This document shows positions 35,201-42,373 of a DNA stretch of 64,000 nt, in pieces. The stretch comes from Pararhizobium polonicum (GTDB lineage Bacteria > Pseudomonadota > Alphaproteobacteria > Rhizobiales > Rhizobiaceae): positions 248,001-312,000 of the forward strand of contig NZ_LGLV01000004.1 in the NCBI RefSeq assembly GCF_001687365.1, in the 5' to 3' direction. The first letter of the stretch is position 1; every line of letters begins with the position of its first letter. Made by a program: the position numbers and the translations under genes. The notes under the pieces are model-generated. The model was not told the origin of the DNA. It worked only from the letters and a program-made list of their open reading frames with translations, and did not search any database.

Positions 35201-35574
35201 CGATAGGTTTTCCAACTTCCCCGGAAGGAGTCTGGATTACCTTTCGCTTCCTGCGCCTGTGTTGCTGCCGCCGATCGGATTTCCGGTGCGATCCGGGTGA
35301 GAAGCGATGCCGTCGCGGCCCTATTATATATGCGGTTCTGCTCGGACAGGTTCGATCTAAGGTCAACGGTCGGCGTGCCCTTGTCGTCGAGATAGACAGC
35401 GTTCTGCCCCCCGATCCGGGCATCATCCTGGCCTTTCGCTTGGAATATCTGACCCCAAGACCCGAAAGCCTCGGACATTTGCTGGTAAGGATTGGCGATC
35501 TCGGCGGCCGACACCGATGATCGAGGGCCTTGGGTAATCGCGCCCCGGCGCTCGACAGTTGGCAGCTTTACCAT
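32260..35574 (-). CDS. Giant phage internal virion protein with lysozyme domain
   Basis: 1104 residues. A domain resembling phage tail-tip lysozymes lies at about 385-515. It contains MNHYIARGLSPVMAAGIVGN, then LVQESGLNP with a likely catalytic Glu at 419, and SIGAGQWNGERSRALKSFA. The rest is long alpha-helical sequence typical of podovirus ejection proteins that open the cell wall during DNA entry. It ends in TAATA, overlapping the broken ejection gene. It is intact itself but lacks any capsid or portal gene nearby. Confidence 0.75.
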   Translation of the reverse strand: MVKLPTVERRGAITQGPRSSVSAAEIANPYQQMSEAFGSWGQIFQAKGQDDARIGGQNAVYLDDKGTPTVDLRSNLSEQNRIYNRAATASLLTRIAPEIRSAAATQAQEAKGNPDSFRGSWKTYRDQMLINAPNKELRGPIMSMLDEVGTQQHTGIMQQKFGLDMQNAKSSISAERSHLMDSAASMALQGGTDTPAFHATVDKINSLNDELTGNPVFGYTSREASIDMSRFGGRLKGEALVGDIDRAVKSGGMAEAMKMRDRFINDDSIDMSPQERRTYWGIGNSRIEGIAAQQRADVKALQSNKTDMEKGIAAGSVDVNSPNIDALGQQLARAGDVTGALDLQVARRNKIFADSRNDQQVSIAERSMLRTNQAAPSGRPPVSFSPDMSGRMQAAMNHYIARGLSPVMAAGIVGNLVQESGLNPLARNRGDGRDGSDSIGAGQWNGERSRALKSFAASRNASPDDLSTQLDFVLHELETTENVAYQRLKSATNVDEATAAMIGFERPQGWSAGNPRGGHGWENRRAAAVKAAEMQGLSGELLGVTSPFPVSPEEAKAYREEISRDVNATIPDLEAGIRSGLPFDRDALSLLTRQLEFVDQDVREKVATMLENNAVILGAQSASPEELESAIGELRSGMSQNGATGSQLALLDGLDAMKKAKDKAFQDDAVGYGMSQGLVGDLPTLNLDDPSSFTSTLARYQQAVNVMEATGQVANVPAFRPSQADAVARMWQSGNPAQLNALTNALASSLSPDTLRATLTNKPIKEALSGAILSTEPVKHAAAMQQLDLLSGKVSIPQLESDFGKDAVDRLQDWQAKVRYFTPEETAEWLKQRNDPKWAERTKPLVKKGEDEARKVSAADVIDKLDTNRLFDAGAPLDEQTRRMMLNDYVTLVGERNASLDNVDTAKTQAIERMGKIWGVTGAYGSRGGRVMPYPPEAFYPEVNGSKDWISRELQGIATAQNIDPSTLSLISDQKTEASAKRGEPPGYMLTAVDPRTGLEELVTDEQGRPLRHFFDPQTAQQQALQSAEEARRTRNDPWLVLPGGTAVGPIYPGGADPADLQDRQKRIGEINGERQRRMDDKRRTRQQIKDAVLPGLPKMPGEE

Positions 35575-35772
35575 TGCGTTGGCCTTTCATGTGCTTGAGC
35601 ACTGTCCGCCATCACGGAAATATCCTGAAGGATGAAAAATTTCTGACCTCGAATGTTCAGGGTTTGCGAGGCGTGCATGAGGGTGGACTTACACAAGCGC
35701 GGGCGAATTTTTGCCCCCACCCCTCCCTTCAGAAGAGCGGCAGGACGAAGAGGCGGGAGGGGTGCCACGCCA
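35575..35772 (-). other. Spacer at probable deletion junction
   Basis: 198 bases between the terminase-small-like gene and the giant virion protein gene. No supported gene is present. In related phages this interval would hold the large terminase, portal, scaffold, capsid and tail-tube genes. Its shortness points to a deletion or a satellite-type gene set. Confidence 0.4.
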
Positions 35773-36378
35773 TCAATCATCTGACACCGCCTGGCCGTCG
35801 ATGACTAAGTCACTGTCGTCATGCTCCCATGGGGCAACGATGCCGCTTTCCTCAACGACACGTTCGAGATGTTCGAGGCGACGGCGACGACCGCCTTCAA
35901 GGTCAATCACATACCCAGGTGTGACCGCATTGGTGTGAACGCCGACGTTGACGTTGATATTCTGCCCCGGCGGATCGAATGCCAGGCGCTCGGCTGCTTT
36001 CAACCTCGCCGTCGCTCCGGCAGCATTGTCCATCAACTTCGGATCATCCCGGATGTTGGCGATGGTGCGAATGCTTGCCGCGCGCTCGCCATTGCGCAGA
36101 GCAATCATCTGCTGCTGATAGTACCCGTCGACGGCCGGCTTGAGCATGGCAGCACGCAACGCTCTGGACGTGATCCCCGCAAATGAGGCTGCATCTTCCA
36201 GTCGGACAATCGCGGCCCGATCGTTGTCGTCACCGAAAACAAGGCGATCAATCGCTTGGCGGACCCTTGGTGTCAGACCGGATCCGCGGCCCGCAGCCTT
36301 GTCGCGACCCGGCTTCGAAGCTTCGCGACGGCGGGCGGCGGTCAATGCTTTCGGTGATGTGCCGTGATTTGCTGCCAT
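35773..36378 (-). CDS. Terminase-small-subunit-like protein
   Basis: 201 residues from ATG at 36378 with GGAGAG upstream. It begins with a basic Ala/Arg/Lys-rich segment (AARRREASKPGRDKAAGRGS). A helix-turn-helix-like region follows (RVRQAIDRLVFGDDNDRAAIVRLEDAASFAGITSRALRAAMLKPAV) and then a helical body (GYYQQQMIALRNGERAASIRTI), a pattern of phage TerS or DNA-binding packaging proteins. The identification rests on architecture and on its place ahead of virion genes. Confidence 0.5.
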   Translation of the reverse strand: MAANHGTSPKALTAARRREASKPGRDKAAGRGSGLTPRVRQAIDRLVFGDDNDRAAIVRLEDAASFAGITSRALRAAMLKPAVDGYYQQQMIALRNGERAASIRTIANIRDDPKLMDNAAGATARLKAAERLAFDPPGQNINVNVGVHTNAVTPGYVIDLEGGRRRRLEHLERVVEESGIVAPWEHDDSDLVIDGQAVSDD

Positions 36379-36680
36379 GCTCTCCGACCGTAAATTTCAC
36401 CAATGCCACTGGGGGTATGATCGAGCCGAGATTGTTTCGAACCGGTTCAATCGACGAAAAACGTCACCCCATTCTTGACAGCAAGTTGCCCCCATGTTGC
36501 CCAGAACAGAAATCATCATAGTCTCTGGGCAGAATTTCCCATCATATATCGTTTATTTTCATCGTATTGACAACGGTCGGGCAAGCCTACGCTCCCTCAT
36601 TGTGGATGAGGTAGTCTGGATTCATGTGGAATTCCGCTGTGAAGATCCGCGCGAAAATGTCGGGCGCGTCACCTGCTTGC
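36379..36680. other. Intergenic region with inverted GGGCAAC pair
   Basis: No gene is supported in these 302 bases. GTTGCCC at 36485-36491 and 36496-36502 is the inverse complement of the GGGCAAC pair near both element ends, with the same 11-base register as the attR copy. GAACCGGTTC near 36440 is a 10-bp palindrome. The minus-strand promoter of the terminase-like gene should lie here. Confidence 0.45.
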
Positions 36681-36866
36681 TCAAGACACCACCTTCGCCT
36701 CTTCTCCAATGACTTTCAGACGATACGCAGCAAGGCTGACGACATTGCTGATCGTGATACCCTGACCGTCGGATCGCAGGCCGACTGCCGGCTCAGTGTC
36801 ACTCGTCAGGCGAGCGTAGACGGCTCGCACGATGTCAGGAGGAAAGCATTCTTCAATTCTGGTCAT
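36681..36866 (-). CDS. Small hypothetical protein
   Basis: 61 residues from ATG at 36866 (MTRIEECFPPDIVRAVYARLTSD) with GGAGAAG upstream; a longer frame to 36953 has no binding site. No family is recognised. It stands alone between the early operon and the packaging-like gene on the same strand. Confidence 0.45.
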   Translation of the reverse strand: MTRIEECFPPDIVRAVYARLTSDTEPAVGLRSDGQGITISNVVSLAAYRLKVIGEEAKVVS

Positions 36867-37005
36867 GTCGTCTTCTCCATCGCTAAAAGACGTGGTTGCA
36901 AAAAGCGGTCGAGCCGACGTAGTCGGACACAGCCGCGCGGCTGCAGAGCGCATGTGAGTACGGGGGATAAGGTATCGTTGATCCCACCTTGATCCTCCCT
37001 TGATC

Positions 37006-38037
37006 TCACCTTGATACTACTTTGATACCGGAATCGGACGATGCCTTGCGGAGCTCTTCGAACGCCATGGCAGTCTTTCGCCATTCGGGGGCATTCGAGA
37101 GCCACTCGGCGGTTCTGGCTGTCTGAGGGCGGTATTTCATCCGGGCGACTCCGATGAGCTGGACGTTCGGCCGAAGTCTTGAAACCGGGACAAGGAGTGT
37201 CCGGTCGTCGGAGAAAAAGGGCGCCATTGCCCGCCCCGCCTCAAGCGCAGCTATGGTGATCGCGATCTCTTCTTTCTCACCGTTGCCCCATGGGAGAGGA
37301 TGGACGATCTCTGCGTCGGCTCCATCGCTCTCGACGAGATGGGCGACGAATTCCACCAATCCGGCATCCCGAAGGATGTCCCATGCGGCCCAAAACCCTT
37401 CGAACCAGTAAGGCACATCCCTGAACGTCTGCGTGGTGGAGGGTTGGAAGCCCCAAATCTTGTAAATGCCGTGCTCGCCGATGGGCTTCCTCTCGTAGAG
37501 CTGACGAATTCCTATTCCCTTCCGCCACTCGACGCCGCCCGATCCGGCGAGATCGTGATGGTAGTAGAGATCGACGAAAAGACGTAGGGCATTCAGGTCT
37601 TGGGTCTGTCTCAGGAGCTTCACAGGCGGTGTCTCGTTGCCCGCACCTTCGACGAGAGAATTGGGAAGCCAAATCCATTCGGGATTGGCAAGCTGGTCAA
37701 GCGCGGAGCGACATGCATCCTTGCTCCGGGTCTTACCTGCTGTCACCCCGACGATCGTTGCTACCTGGTCGACGGGGACGAGTAAGTAACGACGAAGCTT
37801 GCCGCGTTTTTCGACAGTCGCAAGGCCTGCGCCCTGGAGAACTGAGATGGCGGCGGCTGCACGCCTGTGATGGATGCCCGTATATTTCTCGATCGCGGTT
37901 GCGGACCATCCAGACGTTCGCTGGTCGGCACCGGTGCCGGCAGCGATCACGAGATAAGCGACAGCTTCGTTCATGCCGAGGCCGCAGGCTGCACGCCAGG
38001 CGCGACGGTCGACGGCGAAATAGCTGGCCTTCGTCAT
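37006..38037 (-). CDS. Winged-helix protein, possible replication initiator
   Basis: 343 residues from ATG at 38037. GWSATAIEKYTGIHHRRAAAAISVLQGAGLATVEKRGKLRRYLLV at about 40-85 is a winged-helix domain of the kind found in replication initiators and phage regulators. The remaining 250 residues are not recognised. It is the last and largest gene of a chain of five overlapping genes (38857 to 37006), typical of an early replication/regulation operon. The replication role is inference. Confidence 0.55.
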   Translation of the reverse strand: MTKASYFAVDRRAWRAACGLGMNEAVAYLVIAAGTGADQRTSGWSATAIEKYTGIHHRRAAAAISVLQGAGLATVEKRGKLRRYLLVPVDQVATIVGVTAGKTRSKDACRSALDQLANPEWIWLPNSLVEGAGNETPPVKLLRQTQDLNALRLFVDLYYHHDLAGSGGVEWRKGIGIRQLYERKPIGEHGIYKIWGFQPSTTQTFRDVPYWFEGFWAAWDILRDAGLVEFVAHLVESDGADAEIVHPLPWGNGEKEEIAITIAALEAGRAMAPFFSDDRTLLVPVSRLRPNVQLIGVARMKYRPQTARTAEWLSNAPEWRKTAMAFEELRKASSDSGIKVVSR

Positions 38038-38309
38038 CGTGTCGTCCTCCCGCAGGTGACGCACTTAAATCGCCCATTCGCGCGGACCGCCGGGATTCGT
38101 ACCCTCCCTCGATGGCCGCAAGCACACTCGATCATCTTGGTGATGATTGTGCTCGATGAGATCAAACTGTTGGCCTCCGCGCGGATCGCCGCCTTTGGCT
38201 TGCGCTGGCGAGGGGCGGCGAAAAGAAGGTCGTCACCATCGACTGGCTCGCTTCCTCGGATCACAGCGTTCTGGCGCATCCGCATCTTCGAGAAATCGCG
38301 CCGGGTCAT
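38034..38309 (-). CDS. Small zinc-ribbon protein
   Basis: 91 residues. The C-terminus has CACGH then CVTCG, four possible zinc ligands of a zinc ribbon. Before it lies a likely helix-turn-helix (KAAIRAEANSLISSSTIITKMIE), so it could bind DNA. It is ATGA-coupled both to the gene before and to the gene after. Confidence 0.5.
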   Translation of the reverse strand: MTRRDFSKMRMRQNAVIRGSEPVDGDDLLFAAPRQRKPKAAIRAEANSLISSSTIITKMIECACGHRGRVRIPAVRANGRFKCVTCGRTTR

Positions 38310-38494
38310 CCGTGCGCACTCCGATAGATCCGAAACTTCTGCGCCATCGCGGATGCCTCGCAGGCCTCAAGCGCACTAAGGCCGAAGCGGCGGCGAAGTT
38401 CAGGAATGATGGGATGGATTGGCTGGCGCTCGTCGGCGAGCCACTGCGCCGCGGTGACGACGGACTCGTTGTGCTCGTGATCGTTGCCGGTCAT
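38306..38494 (-). CDS. Small hypothetical protein
   Basis: 62 residues (MTGNDHEHNESVVTAAQWLADERQPIHPIIPELRRRFGLSALEACEA...). The RRFGLSALEACEASAMAQ stretch resembles a helix-turn-helix and matches short proteins common in rhizobial prophages. It is ATGA-coupled on both sides within the five-gene chain. Confidence 0.5.
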   Translation of the reverse strand: MTGNDHEHNESVVTAAQWLADERQPIHPIIPELRRRFGLSALEACEASAMAQKFRIYRSAHG

Positions 38495-38694
38495 GATGCG
38501 CCCCGATCACGCTCGGCCACACGGTCCCTGATCCACTCGTCGATCTCCGATTCCACCCAGGCGCGGCGCTTTAATCCGACCGGGACAGTTTTCGGAAATC
38601 TTCCGCAACCCATCAGACGCCAGAGGTGTGTTTTCGAGAACCGAATCCCTTTGTTGCCGAGATCTTCACGCGAAAGAAGGCGCTGATCACTCAT
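38491..38694 (-). CDS. AlpA family regulator
   Basis: 67 residues from ATG at 38694. LLSREDLGNKGIRFSKTHLW followed by RLMGCGRFPKTVPVGLKRRAWVESEIDEWI is a full AlpA domain: helix-turn-helix, then a Gly-Arg-Phe-Pro turn and wing. AlpA proteins activate excision or early genes of P4-like phages and satellites. It is closely similar to the second AlpA at 39239-39427 and overlaps the Arc gene before it by 8 bases. Confidence 0.75.
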   Translation of the reverse strand: MSDQRLLSREDLGNKGIRFSKTHLWRLMGCGRFPKTVPVGLKRRAWVESEIDEWIRDRVAERDRGAS

Positions 38695-38857
38695 CGCGCG
38701 CCTCCTGCTTTTCAAAAGTCCTCTGCATCTTCTCTCGAAGAGCAAGGACGATTTCCGAATTCAGCGAGCGAAGGTTTCGGCGCGCGGTGGCTTCAACCCA
38801 TTCCCGCACATCGGCGGGCATCCGCACGCCCAAGGGAACGACATTCTGCAATGGCAT
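38687..38857 (-). CDS. Arc family DNA-binding protein
   Basis: 56 residues (MPLQNVVPLGVRMPADVREW..., ending KQEARDE). A ribbon strand VPLGVRMP, a helix DVREWVEATARRN, the LRSLNSEIV turn and a second helix give the Arc/Mnt repressor fold. It heads the five-gene overlapping operon, and its promoter lies among the ATATCAACTC operator repeats shared with the divergent Arc gene at 38960. Confidence 0.75.
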   Translation of the reverse strand: MPLQNVVPLGVRMPADVREWVEATARRNLRSLNSEIVLALREKMQRTFEKQEARDE

Positions 38858-38870
38858 CTCGAATCACTCC

Positions 38871-38950
38871 ATATCAACTCGATATGTTAACTACATATCA
38901 ACTCGATATAGCATCAATATCGCTTGCCATAATTTATTGCGAGTTGATAT
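38871..38950. promoter_or_regulatory. Operator repeats between divergent Arc genes
   Basis: ATATCAACTCGATAT occurs exactly at 38871-38885 and 38895-38909, starting 24 bases apart, and its inverse, GCGAGTTGATAT, lies at 38939-38950. The repeats fill the 102-bp spacer between the Arc genes at 38687-38857 and 38960-39238. This is the layout of a two-repressor switch controlling opposite promoters. Confidence 0.75.
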
Positions 38951-38959
38951 GGAGTGTGC

Positions 38960-39238
38960 ATGGCAGATCGATCATCCTATCCAAGCGAACAGGCGGACAA
39001 ATATCTTCTGAGGATGCCAGAAGGCATGCGGGAGCAATTGAAGGAAGCTGCGAAGCGGAACAACCGCAGCATGAATGCCGAGATCGTTGCGCGTATCGAG
39101 GCGAGCTTCACCAATCTTCATATGACTGACGGAAAGGTCAGCTCCGTCACGATACCAAAGAAGGACTTCGACTATCTGATGGCGAACATCGAGGAGATCA
39201 ATCGCAAGATGAAGTTGGATCCGAACGACCGCGGCTGA
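38960..39238 (+). CDS. Arc family DNA-binding protein
   Basis: 92 residues from ATG at 38960 with GGAG upstream. ADKYLLRMPEGMREQLKEAAKRNNRSMNAEIVARIEASF is an Arc-type ribbon-helix-helix domain, followed by a 45-residue tail with a helical end. It is the only plus-strand gene in the right half of the element, divergent from the early operon, as expected of a maintenance repressor. Its stop abuts that of the AlpA gene on the other strand. Confidence 0.8.
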   Translation: MADRSSYPSEQADKYLLRMPEGMREQLKEAAKRNNRSMNAEIVARIEASFTNLHMTDGKVSSVTIPKKDFDYLMANIEEINRKMKLDPNDRG

Positions 39239-39427
39239 TCAGTGCGCGTCGCGCTCCTCGATCCGCTCCATGATCCATGCGTCAACTTCCGCCTCGACCC
39301 AGGCACGGCGCTTGAAGCCGATGGCAACGGGACGAGGGAACCTTCCCGCCTTCGTGAGACGCCACAACTGTGTTTTGGAGAAGTCGATACCTTTGACTTT
39401 AAGGCCTTCCGCAGAGATCAGACACAT
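39239..39427 (-). CDS. AlpA family regulator (possible excisionase)
   Basis: 62 residues from ATG at 39427 (MCLISAEGLKVKGIDFSKTQ...); the frame extends to 39472. It has a complete AlpA domain with GRFPRPVAIGFKRRAWVEAEVDAWI. It lies directly downstream of the integrase on the same strand, a place typical of excision/activator factors in P4-like and satellite elements. It is paralogous to 38491-38694. Confidence 0.72.
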   Translation of the reverse strand: MCLISAEGLKVKGIDFSKTQLWRLTKAGRFPRPVAIGFKRRAWVEAEVDAWIMERIEERDAH

Positions 39428-39606
39428 ACACCCTACCAATGCCCACTGCCGCCGGCGCGAGTTGCGCGCCAAGCCAGCGGGCTACGATTGATAAAATGCA
39501 GTGCGCCGCCGTTGGAAGAAAATATCCTCCGGTTATGACCGGGACGTCTGAAGCGGTCGTAGCTCCGCAACAGAGGCAGCCTATGACAGCTCGCCCGGAA
39601 GGTCCA

Positions 39607-41049
39607 TCACTTCGCCGGAGAAGCTGTTCGGCTGGTTAATGAAACGACATTTTCCGGCGGCGGCTCGATGAGATCACGGACGGCGGCGGCCCAGCGGTTC
39701 AGCGCGTCTCGCTTCTCATCGAAGTAGTCCCACTGGTTGTAGACGGCATTCACGCCTTGCTTCTTGTGAGCGATGACGGCCTCGGCAACATGCTCCTGAA
39801 CGCCCAGCTTCGCCATGCGCGTTCGAGCTGTGCGCCTGAGGTCATGGAGAACGAACGGCTTCAGCGTCACCTTCTCCGGATCTTCTCCGCGCTCCTGGGC
39901 GAAGCGCTTGAGAACCACGAGCATTTCCTTATCGAGAGCATCTTTCGCCTTCGTCCAGCTATTGACGGCCTTCTCGCCAGCCGTGGTGGAAAACAGGAAC
40001 GTGCCTGCATTCTGGATCGGCAGCGACTGTAGGATCTCGACCACGGTCCCGGACAGCGGCAACTGATGGATGATCTTGCCCTTCATCCTGTCTGCCGGGA
40101 TAGTCCACAGCTCTTCCTTCATAACGAGCTCATCTCGTTTTCCACAAGCTGCCTCGCCGCGCCGGAGGCCTGTGAGGAGCAGGATCCGATAGAGCGGACC
40201 AAGCGGATAACCAATCGCCTCTGTGGCGATCCAAAGTGCCCGGATTTCCTCATCCGTGAGTACACGATCGCGAGAATTTCTCGTGCCTATCAGGCTCTTC
40301 GGCTTGAGCCGATCACAAGGTGAGACTTCGATATCATATGTCCCTCGATCGATTGCCCAGTTGAAAAACCCTCGAACCCAAGCAAACAACTGGAGAGCTC
40401 TGGCGTCGTAACCTTCATCGACCTTATCGAGGATCACCCGCGTAATGTCGGCTTTCGTCACCCCGGATATCGGCCGGCGTGCGAGGCCTGGCCTTTTCTT
40501 CCGGTTCACGATCTTGTCGTCAACGAACTCGAGTCGCAGGCCTTTCTCCATATCCGTGGCGTTCTTCAGCTTAGGTGTTTTGCCGTCCTTCTGATACAGC
40601 GCCTTCGCGACGTAATCATCGAACACTGCCTCGAATGAATTCTCTTGGCGCACTCGCTCCTTCGCCTTGTTCTCCGCGATCCGGATCTGTGGATCGACTC
40701 CCGCGTCCAGAAGCTGGAGCCATTCACGAGCTTTTTTTCGGGCATCCTCAAGAGAGCCGATCTGAGGCTCTTCGCCCTCCTTCGGCCTGGCCTCTCCGCT
40801 GACGCTCTTGTCGATATAGACGCCGATCGTGCGGCGTGTCGGATTGATTTTGCCGTCCGCGCGCGACTTTCTCGCGCCTGTCGTCGAGACAGGAAATCGA
40901 GCGAGCAGGACGAAAGTTTTCTTGCCGGCTTCATTGACGCGAACGCGGAGGCCCGGAACGATGGCGTCTGAAACCTCGTATCGGTCCGTACCCGCCGGCG
41001 CCGACTTCAGTGATTTCAGCCGTCGATCTGTGAGGTTTTCTCTTGGCAT
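39607..41049 (-). CDS. int: Tyrosine recombinase integrase (P4 type)
   Basis: 480 residues from ATG at 41049, preceded by GGAGG. The N-terminal arm-binding domain LTDRRLKSLKSAPAGTDRYE is of the DUF4102 type. The catalytic residues are in LLTGLRRGEA (Arg), LHDLRRTARTRM (His-x-x-Arg), the VIAHKKQGV histidine position and NAVYNQWDY (Tyr). It recombines attP with the tRNA-Thr 3' end. It starts 157 bases from attR and reads inward; GGGCAAC repeats lie in its leader. Confidence 0.93.
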   Translation of the reverse strand: MPRENLTDRRLKSLKSAPAGTDRYEVSDAIVPGLRVRVNEAGKKTFVLLARFPVSTTGARKSRADGKINPTRRTIGVYIDKSVSGEARPKEGEEPQIGSLEDARKKAREWLQLLDAGVDPQIRIAENKAKERVRQENSFEAVFDDYVAKALYQKDGKTPKLKNATDMEKGLRLEFVDDKIVNRKKRPGLARRPISGVTKADITRVILDKVDEGYDARALQLFAWVRGFFNWAIDRGTYDIEVSPCDRLKPKSLIGTRNSRDRVLTDEEIRALWIATEAIGYPLGPLYRILLLTGLRRGEAACGKRDELVMKEELWTIPADRMKGKIIHQLPLSGTVVEILQSLPIQNAGTFLFSTTAGEKAVNSWTKAKDALDKEMLVVLKRFAQERGEDPEKVTLKPFVLHDLRRTARTRMAKLGVQEHVAEAVIAHKKQGVNAVYNQWDYFDEKRDALNRWAAAVRDLIEPPPENVVSLTSRTASPAK

Positions 41050-41058
41050 ATTTCCTCC

Positions 41059-41076
41059 GGGCAACATCTGGGCAAC
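41059..41076. repeat. GGGCAAC pair near attR, in the int leader
   Basis: GGGCAAC occurs at 41059-41065 and 41070-41076, 10 bases upstream of the int start and 130 bases from the attR core. It mirrors the copies near attL. It could serve as integrase arm sites and so let the enzyme damp its own synthesis. Confidence 0.45.
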
Positions 41077-41205
41077 AGAAACGGCGGGATTGTAAGAAAT
41101 CAGATGAAACCGAAAGAAACTCAAAACACCTTCAAAATCAAGCCATATCGAGCTGTCTTGACATTAGATGAAACCCGATGCAATCATAAGAAACGATCGG
41201 CCTCC

Positions 41206-41253
41206 TCATTCGTAATGATGGGGTCGCAGGTTCGAGTCCTGCAAGCGGCACCA
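41206..41253 (+). repeat. attR: 48-bp direct repeat of the tRNA-Thr 3' half
   Basis: Identical to 19858-19905. It lacks the acceptor 5' strand and D-arm, so it is not a functional tRNA gene. It marks the right end of the integrated element and the displaced original 3' end of tRNA-Thr. Confidence 0.95.
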
Positions 41254-41339
41254 CCCTCTAAGCCATGGATTTCATTCAGAGAAATCTTCGCCTTCGTGGC
41301 CCCTCCGAGAATATTTCCGAATTGTTTTCAAGCCGCGAA

Positions 41340-42266
41340 TCACTGCACGTCCGCGGACGGCACATCGCTTGACGATGACGGCGACAGGAATAGCGATCGT
41401 TCCCTTCGAACGGCTGCGGTGAGCAGGTCGACCGTCTTGCGAATCCGGCCATGACGGCGAAGGTCGTCGTGAACTGACAGCCAATAGCTGCGGCGGATCA
41501 GGAATGAGGATTGCAGGACGGGAACCAGCAGGGCTTTGCCGGCAGCCAGATATGCCGGCAGAACGCCCATCGCCATGCCGCTTTCGATCATGGCGCATTG
41601 GGCTACGATGCTGGTGCTTCTGAACCGCGTCGTCGGCTTCGGCCCGAGGAAATCCAGATAGGCTAGCTCCTTCGTGTGCAGCAGTTCCGGGATATAGCCG
41701 CAAAGCGCGTGGCCGCTCAGATCGTCCGGGGTCTGCGGCATCACGTGGCGGCTCAGATAATCCCGGCTGGCATAGAAGCCCAGCCGGTAGTCGGTCAGCT
41801 TGCGTGTCGCCAGACTTCCCTCCTCGGGCCGGTCGAGCGTGATGGCGATGTCCGCCTCACGGGATGAGAGCGAATAATTCTGCGGCAGAGCGACAAGTTC
41901 GATTTCCAGATCGGGATAGTCCTGCATGATGGCTGCGATCCGGCCGCCCAGATAGCCGACGCCGAACCCCTCCGGTGCGCCGATACGGACCCGTCCCGTC
42001 ATGCCGGTTATTTCTGCACCCAGGCCGTCGATCTCCTGCAGCACGATCGATTCCAGCTTGGCCGCCGACTGCCGGAGATTTTCGCCGGCGGCTGTGATCC
42101 GTAGCCGGCGCCCCGCCCGCTCGAAGAGCTGCACCCCGAGTTTCTCCTCCAGCCGGCTGAGACGGCGGCTGATCGTCGAATGGTCGAGCCCGAGCGCATG
42201 GGCCGCATCGGTGATCCGGCCGACGCGCGCTACGTGCAGAAATACCCTGATATTGTCCCAATCCAC
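41340..42266 (-). CDS. LysR family transcriptional regulator
   Basis: 308 residues from a GTG at 42266 with AAGGAG upstream. The N-terminal helix-turn-helix DNIRVFLHVARVGRITDAAHALGLDHSTISRRLSRLEEKLG is of LysR type. The effector domain includes GRVRIGAPEGFGVGYLGGRI and a GMAMGVLPAYLA block. It is divergent from the GMC oxidoreductase gene, the usual arrangement for a LysR regulator and its target. The ligand is unknown. It is the first chromosomal gene after attR. Confidence 0.88.
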   Translation of the reverse strand: MDWDNIRVFLHVARVGRITDAAHALGLDHSTISRRLSRLEEKLGVQLFERAGRRLRITAAGENLRQSAAKLESIVLQEIDGLGAEITGMTGRVRIGAPEGFGVGYLGGRIAAIMQDYPDLEIELVALPQNYSLSSREADIAITLDRPEEGSLATRKLTDYRLGFYASRDYLSRHVMPQTPDDLSGHALCGYIPELLHTKELAYLDFLGPKPTTRFRSTSIVAQCAMIESGMAMGVLPAYLAAGKALLVPVLQSSFLIRRSYWLSVHDDLRRHGRIRKTVDLLTAAVRRERSLFLSPSSSSDVPSADVQ

Positions 42267-42373
42267 GTTTCCAGCACTCCTTTTTGCACATGCTATGTGT
42301 TTTCCTGCGCATTGTCTTCCCGTGGTTCACCGATAAACCCATGGCATATGGATTCTGGAGGGAGAGACGAGAG

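Larger units (their letters stand above)
19858..41253. mobile_element. 21.4-kb tRNA-Thr integrated element (decayed prophage / satellite-like island)
   Basis: It is delimited by the exact 48-bp att repeats and carries a P4-type integrase next to attR. Contents left to right: small regulatory and hypothetical genes, a methyltransferase-endonuclease fusion, a subtilase/AAA pair, an AlpA-like gene, two giant ejection-type virion proteins (one broken), a terminase-small-subunit-like gene, an overlapping early operon, Arc and AlpA regulators, and int. No large terminase, portal, capsid or tail gene is visible. Codon use and base composition look less GC-rich than the flanks over about 20-29 kb. 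Confidence 0.93.

Noticed and set aside
35568-35780. 70-codon minus-strand frame between virion genes
   Set aside because: No ribosome-binding site, and it overlaps the ends of both neighbours; treated as spacer.
36475-36572. TTGACA hexamers at 36475 and 36567 on the plus strand
   Set aside because: No gene follows on that strand and no matched -10 is convincing.
38871-38950. CRISPR-like spacing of short repeats
   Set aside because: Only three short copies, one inverted, in a divergent promoter; operator reading fits and no cas gene is present.
41206-41253. Second tRNA-Thr gene
   Set aside because: Only the 3' 48 bases are present; no acceptor 5' strand or D-arm, so it is the att duplicate.
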